Shown here: piece by piece, positions 44,701 to 52,120 of the stretch | Position numbering within the stretch: position 1 is the stretch's first letter | How the letters are laid out: the number at the start of each line of letters is the position of its first letter | From: Isoetes taiwanensis | Lineage: Eukaryota; Streptophyta; Lycopodiopsida; Isoetales; Isoetaceae | Direction of reading: 5' to 3' | NCBI GenBank assembly: GCA_021234155.1 | Contig: JAJEKV010000097.1 | Span: forward strand, 2,519,477-2,583,476 | Length of the DNA stretch: 64,000 bases | Program-made: the position numbers and the translations under genes | Notes under the pieces: model-generated | The model's input: only the letters and a program-made list of their open reading frames with translations | Database searches by the model: none | What the model was told of the DNA's origin: nothing

Positions 44701-47528
44701 CAACATGGAAAATATAGAGAAAGGGATCATGCAAAAACTGGAATTAGGTCGTCCAGATTAACTACGATTTTTGGCCGGCCTTCTTTTCCAGGTTATTAAG
44801 TAGTAAAATGGCTACATTAATCATAACAAATATTGATCACATTGAGACGACGTGGAAAATATAAAGAAAGGGGTCATGCAAAAATATAAAGAAAGGGTTC
44901 ATGCAAAATTTGGAACTAGATCGACCATCATGGAATTTATGGATGCAAGGTACTCTCTCCCTCTCTCTCTCCCTCTCCCTCTCTCTCTCTCTCTCATATT
45001 TATCAAGAAACAGTTGCTTGCCATATTCCCATAAAGATGCATGGCTAGTGTTGCATATATCTTTGTCGTGGTCGTGTTAGGAGTTAGGATGTGCGAACCT
45101 TGCCGCTTGGAGCAAGACTTCATTACAATATACCCTATATTCAACCCTACTACAGATTCAAATAATGGATGATGAAGGTAGAACCCTACCATACAAGAGT
45201 GAAAATAAAAAAGCAATTCAAATCATGTGAAACCTATCAGTAGCTAAGTTGCGCTAGCCTTCAATGGAATCTAATCATAGGGATTGACTGACTATCCGTT
45301 AGATTTAAAAAAAGAGCATATTTAACGTCCATTAGAGACCATTAGTCTACATTGCTCTATGGATCCAGCACCCAGAGCGCCCAAAAGAAGTAGCTAAAAC
45401 AATGTTTGTTCTATCTGAAGGACCTAAATAGAGACCATACCCATTGTGATGGGAATATGAGTTCACAAATAACTTGAATTTTAATTGAAAAAGAAAGTCC
45501 ATTCAGAAGGATTGGAAAGGAAATAATGCTATTCAATTTCTTACCATTTAGTTAATTTCACTAATAAGGAAATCAATGCCAAAGAGGATACTTACAAAAT
45601 TTGGAGAGATTTGCTAATTGATATCTCCTCTGGTAATTTTCCGGTCAATTTGTTATTGTCTATTAGCCTGCAGTAAATAAATTTCATGCAATAAATGCCT
45701 TCTCTTAGGTGAGGGTTCCGAGCAAAATAATTGGTAACCTTACATGTGCAACAATTTCGGAAGCCGACCAAGTTCTGGTGGAATATCTCCACTTAACGAG
45801 TTATTGTTCATATGCCTAATGAATGGTAATCTGACTGTTCAAACCCTTTATAACGATGTTCTAATATATTTTACTTACAAGTGCTTCATACTGGTCATAT
45901 TTCCAAAAGATGGTGGGATAACTCCCCCAATGTTGTTTTCATCAATCTGCAATCTGTTCAAATTTTTAAGGTTTCCAAGCTCTGGAGGCAATGGACCAGT
46001 CAAGTTGTTTCCATTTAGCAACCTGAACACACAGGAAAATAAATTCTCCTCGGCCTCAACATGAACACGTACAAAATACTTACAACAGGGTTAAATTTTG
46101 TAGATTGCCGAGACTGGCTGGAATTGTTCCACTTATATTATTCCACATAAGATCCCTATACCAAACAGCATTGAGCCTTATTATTTTACCAACACCACAA
46201 TCAAATATTATGCTTTCAGCCAGGTTGGTAGAGTACTAGAGTTAATGCAACTAGCTGTCATCTACTGTGTATCTCCAGCTTGCCCTGAATCTATTCAGTG
46301 CTTTCCTGATTAAATATTCATCTCCTTATTTCCTCATACTATCTAATCGCCTACTTAGGTCCTTTTTTCTGTCAACATTTCTAGGCCAAAAGGAGGTTTA
46401 TGTTAACCAAGTACCATACCATCATGTAGTTCTTCACTAAAGTGGTCTCTCTCGGTGCTCTCAGCTAAATAAATGGCTCCTAACTTCGGAGCTGGCAATG
46501 ATATTATGGCAAACAAGAGAGGATCTAAGCTATGAACAGTAGAGAATGAGAAAATACAGAGATGATTAAAAACACATACTAAAAACAAGAGCTGTGATGA
46601 GACAATTAACTTCATTCATGATATTCTTTATCGTTTACAACTTAATGCCAAAGCAAAGCAGTGGAGTGAGTGAGATTAGTGGTCATTTTTTATAAGTTTC
46701 CAGCTGCGCATGCTTTAGTATTCAACACACTTTTCATCAAAGTGATTGCCTCCTTATTTACTCATCCTCTTCGGTCTTTTCTTCTTCTATCTAATATAAA
46801 CTTTATCTTAAATGAAAATGACGTAAACTTCATTAGTGATTGTTTCATGATTTCATAAATTGCTAGTTGTATACTCACAGAACTTGAAGATTCGATAGAT
46901 CACCAATTTCTGGCGCCAAAGTTCCCGTGAAATTCTTCTGTAATAGATGTCTGAAAGCACCTGAAACATCATGAGGCAGAAGAACATGGCCGCCTACAAC
47001 AAAAATTATATTCTTTCATGCATGACACTTTATTCTATTATTAAAATAAAGTTGCAAGCTAGTAAGTGTACCACAAAGATGATTAATTCAATTATGTACA
47101 CTCCTGCAATACAATTGCAAATACACTGCAGCTGTTTAATTCTATTATCTGGACTTTTAGAGGCTACCTAGGACTTCACTCTTTACGAAATAATACTTAG
47201 CTCTGTATGTTTAATTATAAGAAGTTTAAATGATGAACTTACATTTCTGTCACATGCAACTTAGAATCATCGCAAATTATACCCTCCCAATTCCCGGTGC
47301 ATGGGTCATTACCCTTCCAGGATTTCAAAACAGAAGAAGGCTCAAGTTTTCTTTTCATAGCCTGCAATGCAGAAACTGTGCGAAACCTAGAGTTATTTCT
47401 GCTGCATAACGAATCCTTATAGAAATTCAGAATGAAAGTTTACCATGAGAACGATTCACAGCTGCAGTCGCAAAGCGAAACAGGGCAAGCAAGAAAAGCG
47501 CTAATGCAGCTCGAAAATCCATAGCCAT
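23704..47528 (-). CDS. LRR receptor-like kinase, LRR-VIII-1 type, 20 exons
   Basis: Exons (plus coordinates): 47528-47444, 47375-47243, 46950-46879, 46155-46084, 46022-45879, 45815-45744, 45667-45596, 30068-29994, 29915-29847, 29629-29561, 29372-29301, 28725-28642, 28062-27988, 27902-27415, 25831-25667, 25509-25223, 25157-25106, 24977-24724, 24272-24138, 24009-23704. The phases chain through all junctions to 2,781 nt (926 aa). Order: signal peptide ([19 protein letters not shown]), LRRNT ([19 protein letters not shown]), about eleven LRRs mostly one per 69-84-bp exon, a Cys-rich ectodomain end ([20 protein letters not shown]), TM ([20 protein letters not shown]), and a kinase with [35 protein letters not shown] and GTPGYLDPEY. 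It looks like an active RD Ser/Thr kinase at the plasma membrane. Subfamily from the ectodomain end, At1g06840-like; ligand unknown. Intron 7 is 15.5 kb. Confidence 0.92.
26560..26900. repeat. Imperfect direct repeats in RLK intron 14
   Basis: The text TTCAATTGGTTTAGGTGGAA with following CAATGAAAG occurs at about 26746 and 26845, and related lines recur upstream. Function unknown. Confidence 0.6.
27189..27254. repeat. (TGGA)n microsatellite in RLK intron 14
   Basis: Uninterrupted GGATGGAT repeats. Short frames encoding MDGW repeats across it are not genes. Confidence 0.95.
30282..32590. other. Intronic, no gene recognised
   Basis: AT-rich. A 22-bp tandem pair (CCTATACTTGATATGTATAT plus AG) lies near 31130-31173. 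Text such as CTTGCCCTCAAGCATG near 31770 is retrotransposon-like, but no domain is visible. Confidence 0.5.
32890..35610 (+). mobile_element. Degenerate LINE (LINE-B) on plus strand, split by LINE-C
   Basis: The left part (about 32890-33613) reads [31 protein letters not shown] and [20 protein letters not shown] with interrupting stops, the end of a plant LINE ORF2 (RVT zinc-binding region). The right part (35338-35610) resumes with [20 protein letters not shown], then [11 protein letters not shown], its natural continuation. The 1.7 kb between them is another LINE on the opposite strand. Confidence 0.7.
33614..35332 (-). mobile_element. 5'-truncated L1-type LINE (LINE-C) nested in LINE-B
   Basis: The poly(A) tail appears as a T-run at about 33614-33636. 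Upstream on the minus strand are the zf-RVT domain ([20 protein letters not shown]) and the RT C-terminal region (about 35314-34289; [40 protein letters not shown]). The same family as LINE-A by these motifs. It starts within the RT at [13 protein letters not shown]. Flanks AGGACTTTTGACT and AGGAATTTTAACA (10 of 13 match) look like a decayed target duplication. Several stops and shifts are present. Confidence 0.85.
35632..35946 (+). CDS. Small ORF of unknown origin
   Basis: A 104-codon frame with an ATG start ([15 protein letters not shown]). The internal part ([36 protein letters not shown]) has ordinary amino-acid composition and could be an exon or a fragment of a mobile-element protein. 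I do not recognise the family. No splice partners were found. It lies inside RLK intron 7. Confidence 0.25.
   Translation: MSKLLIHMSYLIDYLRTCGRELDVTFDMQEAITYQGRPLFAMDQVQDDNNYWTGKVRGKLFERLQEVPQKEALLATESCKGTHRMVTLFWFLEPNGMNMIQEQV
36222..36245 (+). repeat. Shared GGCCGCCGCGATAAA motif with hairpin
   Basis: GGCGGCCTTGGCCGCC (perfect small hairpin, starting at 36210) is followed by GCGATAAATTTCTTGT. This is a second of three copies in the window. Confidence 0.6.
36367..36435. repeat. 69-bp near-perfect hairpin
   Basis: The arms are 33 bp (GGGTGTTATGCCC... and its inverse ...GGGCATAACACCC) with four mismatches and a 3-base loop. Weaker pairing extends outward. It could be the core of a small foldback element or a stem-loop RNA. 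No gene overlaps. Confidence 0.8.
36456..36627. mobile_element. MITE-like element, about 170 bp
   Basis: The ends CCTTAACAACCTGG (left, near 36458) and CCAGGTTGTTAAGG (right, near 36625) are inverted copies. They extend imperfectly inward through CTCGAG/CTTGAG. There is no coding content. It lies about 20 bp from the 69-bp hairpin and may be part of the same compound element. Confidence 0.6.
37030..37638 (+). mobile_element. LINE-D copy 1: C-terminal fragment and 3' UTR with (TTCC)n tail
   Basis: The coding part reads [20 protein letters not shown], then [16 protein letters not shown] and [12 protein letters not shown]. This is a C-C-H-C zinc-binding C terminus unlike the L1-type zf-RVT of LINE-A. 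It ends with a TGA at 37438. The 3' UTR ends GGGTCCCATAGGCCGATTGG, CCTCCGCGGACGATAAAAG and then (TTCC)n at 37611-37638. The copy at 52.1 kb has the same 3' end but a different microsatellite. Confidence 0.8.
37836..38458 (+). pseudogene. Tyrosine recombinase (phage-integrase fold) remnant
   Basis: Three blocks in different frames. Block 1 (37836-38012) reads [20 protein letters not shown], the helix that normally carries the first catalytic Arg, here replaced (LCSKELL). Block 2 (38009-about 38060) reads [16 protein letters not shown]. Block 3 (about 38250-38458) reads [20 protein letters not shown], then [14 protein letters not shown] and a TAG. HSAR is the H-x-x-R motif and the Tyr of DGYV fits the nucleophile. 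The gene is broken by frameshifts and a local duplication (38147-38270). Such recombinases belong to Crypton-like or DIRS-like mobile elements. No reverse transcriptase was found next to it. Confidence 0.7.
38516..38760 (+). repeat. Direct repeat, copy 1 (copy 2 at 39462-39720)
   Basis: About 245 bp containing AGATGTGGCTTTCTTTCA, TCTCTCTTCTCT and TATTTTATACCCCTTCTTCC-type text, repeated with moderate divergence at 39462-39720. LINE-E inserted between the copies. Confidence 0.8.
38771..39376 (-). mobile_element. 5'-truncated LINE (LINE-E) with 10-bp TSD
   Basis: The zf-RVT domain on the minus strand reads [40 protein letters not shown]-like text and [17 protein letters not shown], followed by a 3' UTR. 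CCTTCTTTCC occurs exactly on both sides (38761-38770 and 39377-39386), a clean 10-bp target duplication. The poly(A) tail is very short (five T in this orientation). Confidence 0.9.
39462..39720 (+). repeat. Direct repeat, copy 2
   Basis: Second copy of 38516-38760. The CTTCCTTTCCCTTCTCAT segment beyond LINE-E is also repeated again at about 39741, so the duplicated unit was larger than the aligned part. Confidence 0.8.
39920..40145 (+). repeat. Degenerate repeat of AGCATTGTGGCTC units
   Basis: AGCATTGTGGCTC/AAGCAGCATTA text recurs about five times with GTTGTGTTTTAGTGGAG segments between. Related text occurs in the direct repeats at 38.5 and 39.5 kb. Confidence 0.6.
40146..41057. other. Intronic, no gene recognised
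   Basis: No domain or exon found on either strand. An open frame at 40641-40895 has no recognisable features. Confidence 0.5.
41058..41163 (+). mobile_element. Short LINE RT fragment
   Basis: Reads [20 protein letters not shown], then [14 protein letters not shown] and a stop. This matches the block following the RT core in LINE-A (RNFIWGGNELGAVVKVAWAK). The fragment is about 100 bp, plus strand. Confidence 0.75.
42413..42605. repeat. Tandem repeat, three units of about 60 bp
   Basis: TGTCCATCGAAGGGCTT followed by ATGGCTATAAAATGAACTGTA-like text recurs three times with small indels. Confidence 0.8.
42690..42990. repeat. Direct duplication of about 140 bp
   Basis: 42696-42835 and 42855-42985 share TATGTGGCACGTG, CATAAACCCAA, AATGGAGTTCTTT and CCATGTGG in the same order. 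It lies upstream of GUN4. Confidence 0.75.
43265..44150 (+). CDS. GUN4: GUN4-domain protein (Mg-chelatase regulator), probably frameshifted
   Basis: Exon 1 (43265-43388) starts [20 protein letters not shown] and is Ser/Thr/basic rich, like a plastid transit peptide. An intron of about 190 bp follows, and exon 2 starts near 43581. The GUN4 domain is intact in one frame: [40 protein letters not shown], then [12 protein letters not shown] and [17 protein letters not shown]4 binds porphyrins and stimulates Mg-chelatase in chloroplasts. The frame reached from exon 1 reads a repetitive [12 protein letters not shown] and then must shift by 1 bp near 43660 to reach the domain, so this copy is a pseudogene or contains a sequencing indel. 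After ALRGIQL the C terminus diverges and stops at 44148-44150, shorter than usual. It lies in the opposite orientation inside RLK intron 7. Confidence 0.82.
43584..43616 (+). repeat. Hexamer repeat (GCCAAT)n in GUN4 exon 2
   Basis: Four units of GCCAAT or a variant. Hexamer changes keep the frame, so the repeat itself does not explain the shift. Confidence 0.8.
44512..44535 (+). repeat. Shared GGCCGCCGCGATAAA motif
   Basis: Third copy. It reads GCGGCCGCCGCGATAAACTT followed by CTTG. Confidence 0.55.
44954..44996. repeat. (CT)n microsatellite
   Basis: CTCTCTCC/CTCTCT tract. Confidence 0.95.
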
Positions 47529-48172
47529 GTTTGCGGAATGGCGCCAACTAACCATATGAACCATTTATTTACTGCTGGAATGGGGCCCGTTATAACACAG
47601 ACCAAGTTCATTATACTTGACCAGCTGGAATGGGGCCCGTTATCATACAGACCAAGTTCATTATACTTGACCAATTTCTTTGGCCTACTTGACACCTCTG
47701 CCATAGAAAATGTGCTCTCTCACCAAATCCAGCTATTTCTCCATGAGATAACTCAAAGATTTTCCAAGGGATGAGTGCACCTAACCAGTTGGAGACAAAA
47801 TAATTAAGAACATTGTCCTAGTAAAGTGAATGAAAGCTCAATAGTGAAATTCGATTTTGAATTCAAATTGAAGGTAGGAGTTAAACGCCTCCCAAGTTGC
47901 CCCTTATTTCGGATTCTAGTGGAACAATCACCACTTTAAAGTTGGACCCATCTCATAAGTGAATGAATGAAAGCTTAGCCACTTCTCAATTAAAGATATA
48001 AGACATGACCTTCAATGCTTGGTCCAACCATAGGACCTTAAGGCTACGTTCGAGGTCGCTGGTTCATATATCAACATCAATGGGGATTCTAAATTCTATT
48101 ATGCCCTAAGGTTACAAGTTCAAGATTGGCTAATATCGATCATGTCGTAATGGCCTTTTCTACTATACTAGA
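47529..48172. promoter_or_regulatory. 5' flank of the receptor kinase, with 50-bp tandem duplication
   Basis: The region directly upstream of the RLK start codon. 47574-47623 and 47624-47671 are tandem copies beginning GCTGGAATGGGGCCCGTTAT and differing at few bases. No TATA box can be assigned with confidence. No gene was found in the remaining 500 bp. Confidence 0.5.
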
Positions 48173-48224
48173 GGGGTGAAAATATTCTTACCCTGGTTTT
48201 GGTGATTCCATCGCGGTGAATACT
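48173..48224 (+). repeat. Left TIR of the 2.37-kb element
   Basis: 52 bp, perfect inverted copy of 50495-50546. Confidence 0.95.
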
Positions 48225-48800
48225 TTCCCGCGGAATCCTGAACCCTCGAGCGGGGATCCGTTCAGGAGGCCCGTTATCCGTGCGACAATACGGCCGTCAT
48301 TTAATACTTCCCAGCGGAATCACAGCGGTAGAATCTGGCCGGACGGAATCACCCGCGTAATTATTCCGCGCGATGGAATCCTGGCGGTAGAATCTGCGGA
48401 TGGAATCACATCCAGCGATTCCACGACGCGGAATCACTGGATGATATCCCGTCTGGCTGAATCACAACACGAAGAATTCCGCGAGCGAGAATCACCAACT
48501 TGTAATTGGCCGGGCGGAGAATCACCAACTTGTAATTAGCGCCCGGCCGGAATCAGCGACTTGTTATTTCGTCGGACGGAATCACTCCCTTCCACTTTCG
48601 CGGGGCAGAATCACCATATTCTGATTCCGTCCGATGGAATCACCCCAGATGGGATTCCTCCCGACGGAATCACCGCATACCATAATATTCTCCCCCGTGG
48701 AATCACCGCGTAAATATTCTCCCCCGTGGAATCACTGCGATAATATTCTCCCCGTAGAATCACCGCGTACTATTCTTCGGGAAGGAATCACCTGGAGAAG
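48225..48800 (+). repeat. Subterminal array with GGAATCAC core
   Basis: GGAATCAC or a one-base variant occurs many times between 48225 and 48800, separated by GC-rich spacers such as CGTCGGAC and AATATTCTCCCCCGT. Sub-blocks (AGAATCACCAACTTGTAATT) are duplicated. The spacing suggests protein-binding sites. Confidence 0.85.
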
Positions 48801-49249
48801 CCCAATGCTTGCCATTTTCAATGTTTGCCATTTTCGATTTCTGCAGATGAACGGCAGATTCTCAAAGTATAACTTACATTTGTTTGCTACATTTGCTTGC
48901 AAAAGCAAGCAGGGTGGATTGAATTGGAAGAAAATATAAACTTGTGCTACTCCATTTTTTGTGTGCCTGTCCATTGTTATTCTATGCACTGCCCAGAATT
49001 TTTATGGATGGGGATTTCAACCCCTTGCCAACATTGGCAATGCCATGGCCGCTTTAAAGCAAGAACAAAAAACAAGGAACATGGTATTTTCAAGCAAGAA
49101 CAAGATAAAACCGGGACTCGGGGAGCAAAAAAAAAAAAAGGATCTGTTTAACTAGTAAAAACATGATAAACATGATGATTTATCCTGTCATTTTTGCTTA
49201 CATCCTTTGCAGATTCGTCTACATTTTGAGCATATTGATCCACATTTTT

Positions 49250-49621
49250 CTACTTCAAGACGACCTGTTTTCTGACAGTCTGGTTATCTATGCTAGCAAT
49301 AGTACTCCAGGTGCTCTGTTTCTCCCAAGAACAAGCCTGAGAGGTCATGCTTACAGCCGGAACAACTGTGGAGCTGCTTCCAGAGAATCGAAGCTTGCAA
49401 TCTTCTCTTAGATCATTAGTAGAGTCTAAAAATCGGCAAGGATCACAGCCCATAGAACAGAAAAGAAATTTCTTTATTCTGTCTTGAGGATGATGGGGCA
49501 CAACAGAGTGGAATAGGTATCTGGGCCGGATTATCAAGGTCTGCTTCGGATTCTCAAGGTCAGCAGTACCATAGGCCAGGCATTTACTGCCGGACTTGCT
49601 CCATTTTATACCTGCAAGCAT
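49250..49621 (-). CDS. Putative captured exon inside the 2.37-kb element
   Basis: A long minus-strand frame follows an acceptor-like CTTGCAG at 49621 and reads KWSKSGSKCLAYGTADLENP, FHSVVPHHPQDRIKKFLFCS, then MGCDPCRFLDSTNDLRED, with even composition and four Cys in a short span. No family recognised. It may be host sequence carried by the element. Confidence 0.3.
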   Translation of the reverse strand: MLAGIKWSKSGSKCLAYGTADLENPKQTLIIRPRYLFHSVVPHHPQDRIKKFLFCSMGCDPCRFLDSTNDLREDCKLRFSGSSSTVVPAVSMTSQACSWEKQSTWSTIASIDNQTVRKQVVLK

Positions 49622-50494
49622 TTAACGAAGAAATGGTAAGAAGAAAACATGCAAGAACTGGATTCAAGGTTTAGGAAACGGCCAGAGAAAGCAGCTATGG
49701 GGCTATGGCGATGGCAGGTAACTACCGGACTGAAAAAAGGAATAAAAAGGCGACCAGTTCCAGCGACCCCCTGTTTTCTGCCATAGCCTAGCCATGCGGC
49801 CGGATCTATAAAAGAAAATAAAAAGATTAGTAAGAAAAGAAGGAAGAATATAAGGTGAAGCAACCCCGGATCCCTTACCCTATGCCGGACGGAACCATGA
49901 AAACCCTGGTCATGAAAACCCTGGTCGGCAAAAGCCATGAAAACCCTTGTCAAGGATGCAAGAGAGAATGGATCAGCATGGTTTCAACATTCTATCACCT
50001 GCATAAACCCTGCTGAAACCATGCCGGATTTGCAGAACCCATGCCCTTTTTGACGGATTTGCTGAAACCATGCTGAAACCCTGCTGAACCCATGCCCTTT
50101 TTGCTGGATTTGCTACCCATTGAGTTTTTCTTCGTCAACAAGAACAAGAAAAGAAGGAAGATAGCCTGTTCAATCGCCATCGCCGGAGAAAGCGGCCATA
50201 GCCGGCACTACCTCAAACACCTCCCACAAGAATAAAGAATAGGACGTCAAAAATTTGAATTTTTACTGGAATATTCTGGATGGTGATTCCTTTGCATGGA
50301 ATAACAGAGCGGTGATTCCGTCCGGCAGTATTTGGCAGATGCGATTCCGCCGGAAGGTATAAAACGGACGGCCAGGATGGACCCTAAGACGGATGGCTGG
50401 GATCCATCAGAAGGTACACCTGACGTTGTCAGGTATGAATAACGGGGCCTCCGGAACGGATCCCATTCCCTGAGGGTCTGTGATTCTGCGGGAG

Positions 50495-50546
50495 AGTATT
50501 CACCGCGATGGAATCACCAAAACCAGGGTAAGAATATTTTCACCCC
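50495..50546 (-). repeat. Right TIR of the 2.37-kb element
   Basis: Inverted copy of 48173-48224. Confidence 0.95.
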
Positions 50547-50925
50547 ACTCTGGTGTGATTAATAAATGACTCAAGTACGGTGTGAATGTTTTCAAAATAA
50601 TATTATGATCAGGAAAAATCACCAAGTGATGGCCCATTTGTCATCGCTTCATGCTGTTATTTTGTTGAAAAAACCTAAATGGATGCTACGTCAAAATACA
50701 TAAAATAAATCGATTGTCTAGAATAAATACACCATTGTGCTGTAAAATTTGTATTCTCATATTTTTTCCTTGATTTTTTTTTCCTATTTGTACTATTCAT
50801 ATATCTAGCTTTGATGCATACCACAGACTGATTTAATAGTATTTTTAATTAGCATACTATGATTGAATTAAAAAAACATGACTGATCAAAAAACATGGTC
50901 ATGGCATGAGTTTCTTACCTTTTGC

Positions 50926-51850
50926 TTAGTTATGCTTTTGCTCTCTTGTAGTGGATAAGGACGTTTGTCTTCTTCCTCCATATTCTAGCAAGGAATGGAA
51001 AATGACATATAACGAAATGAAATAAAACGAAATGAAATGGTAATTTGCATCCATGGACCATCTTAAAAAAACTAACAGATGATATAGGTCATCTGAGATA
51101 AGAGAGATCTCCAACACCAAGTACGGATTTATAATTATAAGAGCAAAATTTGTCCCAGGCAAACAAAGATTTCAAATGATTCAGAAGCTTACATGAAGCC
51201 AGCGAGCAATCAGACCATCATTGTTCGTTATAGTGGTTCTTGCCGTGCAAAACTTAGCCTGTCACATTTTCCTAGAACCTTTTCAGATAATTGGGCAAGT
51301 ATCTGCCGGATTTGACATGGCCAAGGCAGTCGGATTTGGCATCCATGCCGCCATAGTGGTCGCTTCATAATTTGAAGCTGTGGGATTTGTTGTTACGTGC
51401 AAAAAATACAGCTCCAAAATTCCATGTGGTTCTTGCCTTGTCTAAACATATATAAATATTATACAATGATTCTTCGGCATATTCGTGTATCGGGGCACTT
51501 ATCCGGACCGTCCCCTTCTTCATCGGCTGTTGGTTGCGATTCAATTGGCAGTCGAAATTCTTCCAGCTTGCGTAGAATGGGTATGAAAGCGACCTCGTTT
51601 GCATCGAGAAATCTTGAAAACGACAGAGGTAAACATTGGAAAAGGTGTTGGCATGACCTGTAGGGGAAAATGTTTAGGAACTTATCACCGGCACCAAATC
51701 GAAATGGCCATAAGCAACTCAGGGAAAAATGTTTAAGAACTTACCATCGACACCAAATCGAGAAAGGACAGGCATCACCATAGCTCCGGTGGTTGTTGCA
51801 ATGCAATGGCTATTACAAAGTGCACGCAAAACAAAACCGCTAAATCTACA
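50926..51850 (-). CDS. Putative exons of an unidentified gene
   Basis: On the minus strand, a segment after an acceptor near 51850 reads FSGFVLRALCNSHCIATTTG, AMVMPVLSRFGVDG, then a GT donor near 51745. After an acceptor near 51661 comes HANTFSNVYLCRFQDF, with another frame giving RFLDANEVAFIPILRKLEEF. A further GT-AG-bounded segment near 51196-51260 reads AKFCTARTTITNNDGLIARW. These look like exons but frames disagree and no family is recognised. It could be a decayed host gene or part of a transposon. Confidence 0.3.
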
Positions 51851-51946
51851 GATCAAAATAGATTAAAAACAGTCAACGACCTAGATGCTGCACAGACTAT
51901 CCTAAAATGGATTTAGTATTAGATACTAGAAATTGTACTTATTGTT

Positions 51947-52120
51947 AATAGAATAGAATAGAATAGAATAGAATAGAATAGAATAGAATAGAATAGAATA
52001 GAATAGAATAGAATAGAATAGAATAGAATAGAATAGGTTTTAATAGAATCCACGGAATAGAATAGAATAGAATAGAATAGAATAGAATAGAATAGAATAG
52101 ACCCAAACAAAAATAGAATA
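51947..52120. repeat. (TAGAA)n pentanucleotide tract
   Basis: About 90 bp of uninterrupted GAATA repeats, a short break and a second run. It abuts the 3' end of the minus-strand LINE-D copy 2, where it reads (TTCTA)n. Confidence 0.95.

Larger units (their letters stand above)
30069..45595 (-). other. Giant 15.5-kb intron 7 of the receptor kinase
   Basis: The donor follows LRR exon 7 (ends ...SLQIL, phase 2) and the acceptor precedes exon 8 (QLDNNFFEG). The phases match exactly and the LRR register continues without gap. All other introns of this gene are under 2 kb. The intron holds retroelement fragments, a tyrosine-recombinase remnant and a GUN4 gene on the other strand. Confidence 0.85.
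44151..45595. other. Intronic spacer between GUN4 and RLK exon 7
   Basis: It contains the third GGCCGCCGCGATAAA motif (44512-44535), a direct duplication (44680-44763 and 44827-44932; ACAAATATTGATCACATTGA shared) and a CT-rich microsatellite (44954-44996). No gene recognised. Confidence 0.6.
48173..50546. mobile_element. 2.37-kb TIR element with subterminal GGAATCAC arrays
   Basis: Perfect 52-bp inverted ends (48173-48224 and 50495-50546, starting GGGGTGAAAATATTCTTACC) continue with few mismatches to about 65 bp. The left 620 bp is an array of GGAATCAC-containing units spaced roughly 25-35 bp. The right end has the inverse GTGATTCC units (50271-50345). The middle is AT-richer and carries open frames but no transposase motif, so the element is non-autonomous. 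No target duplication is evident. Confidence 0.85.
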
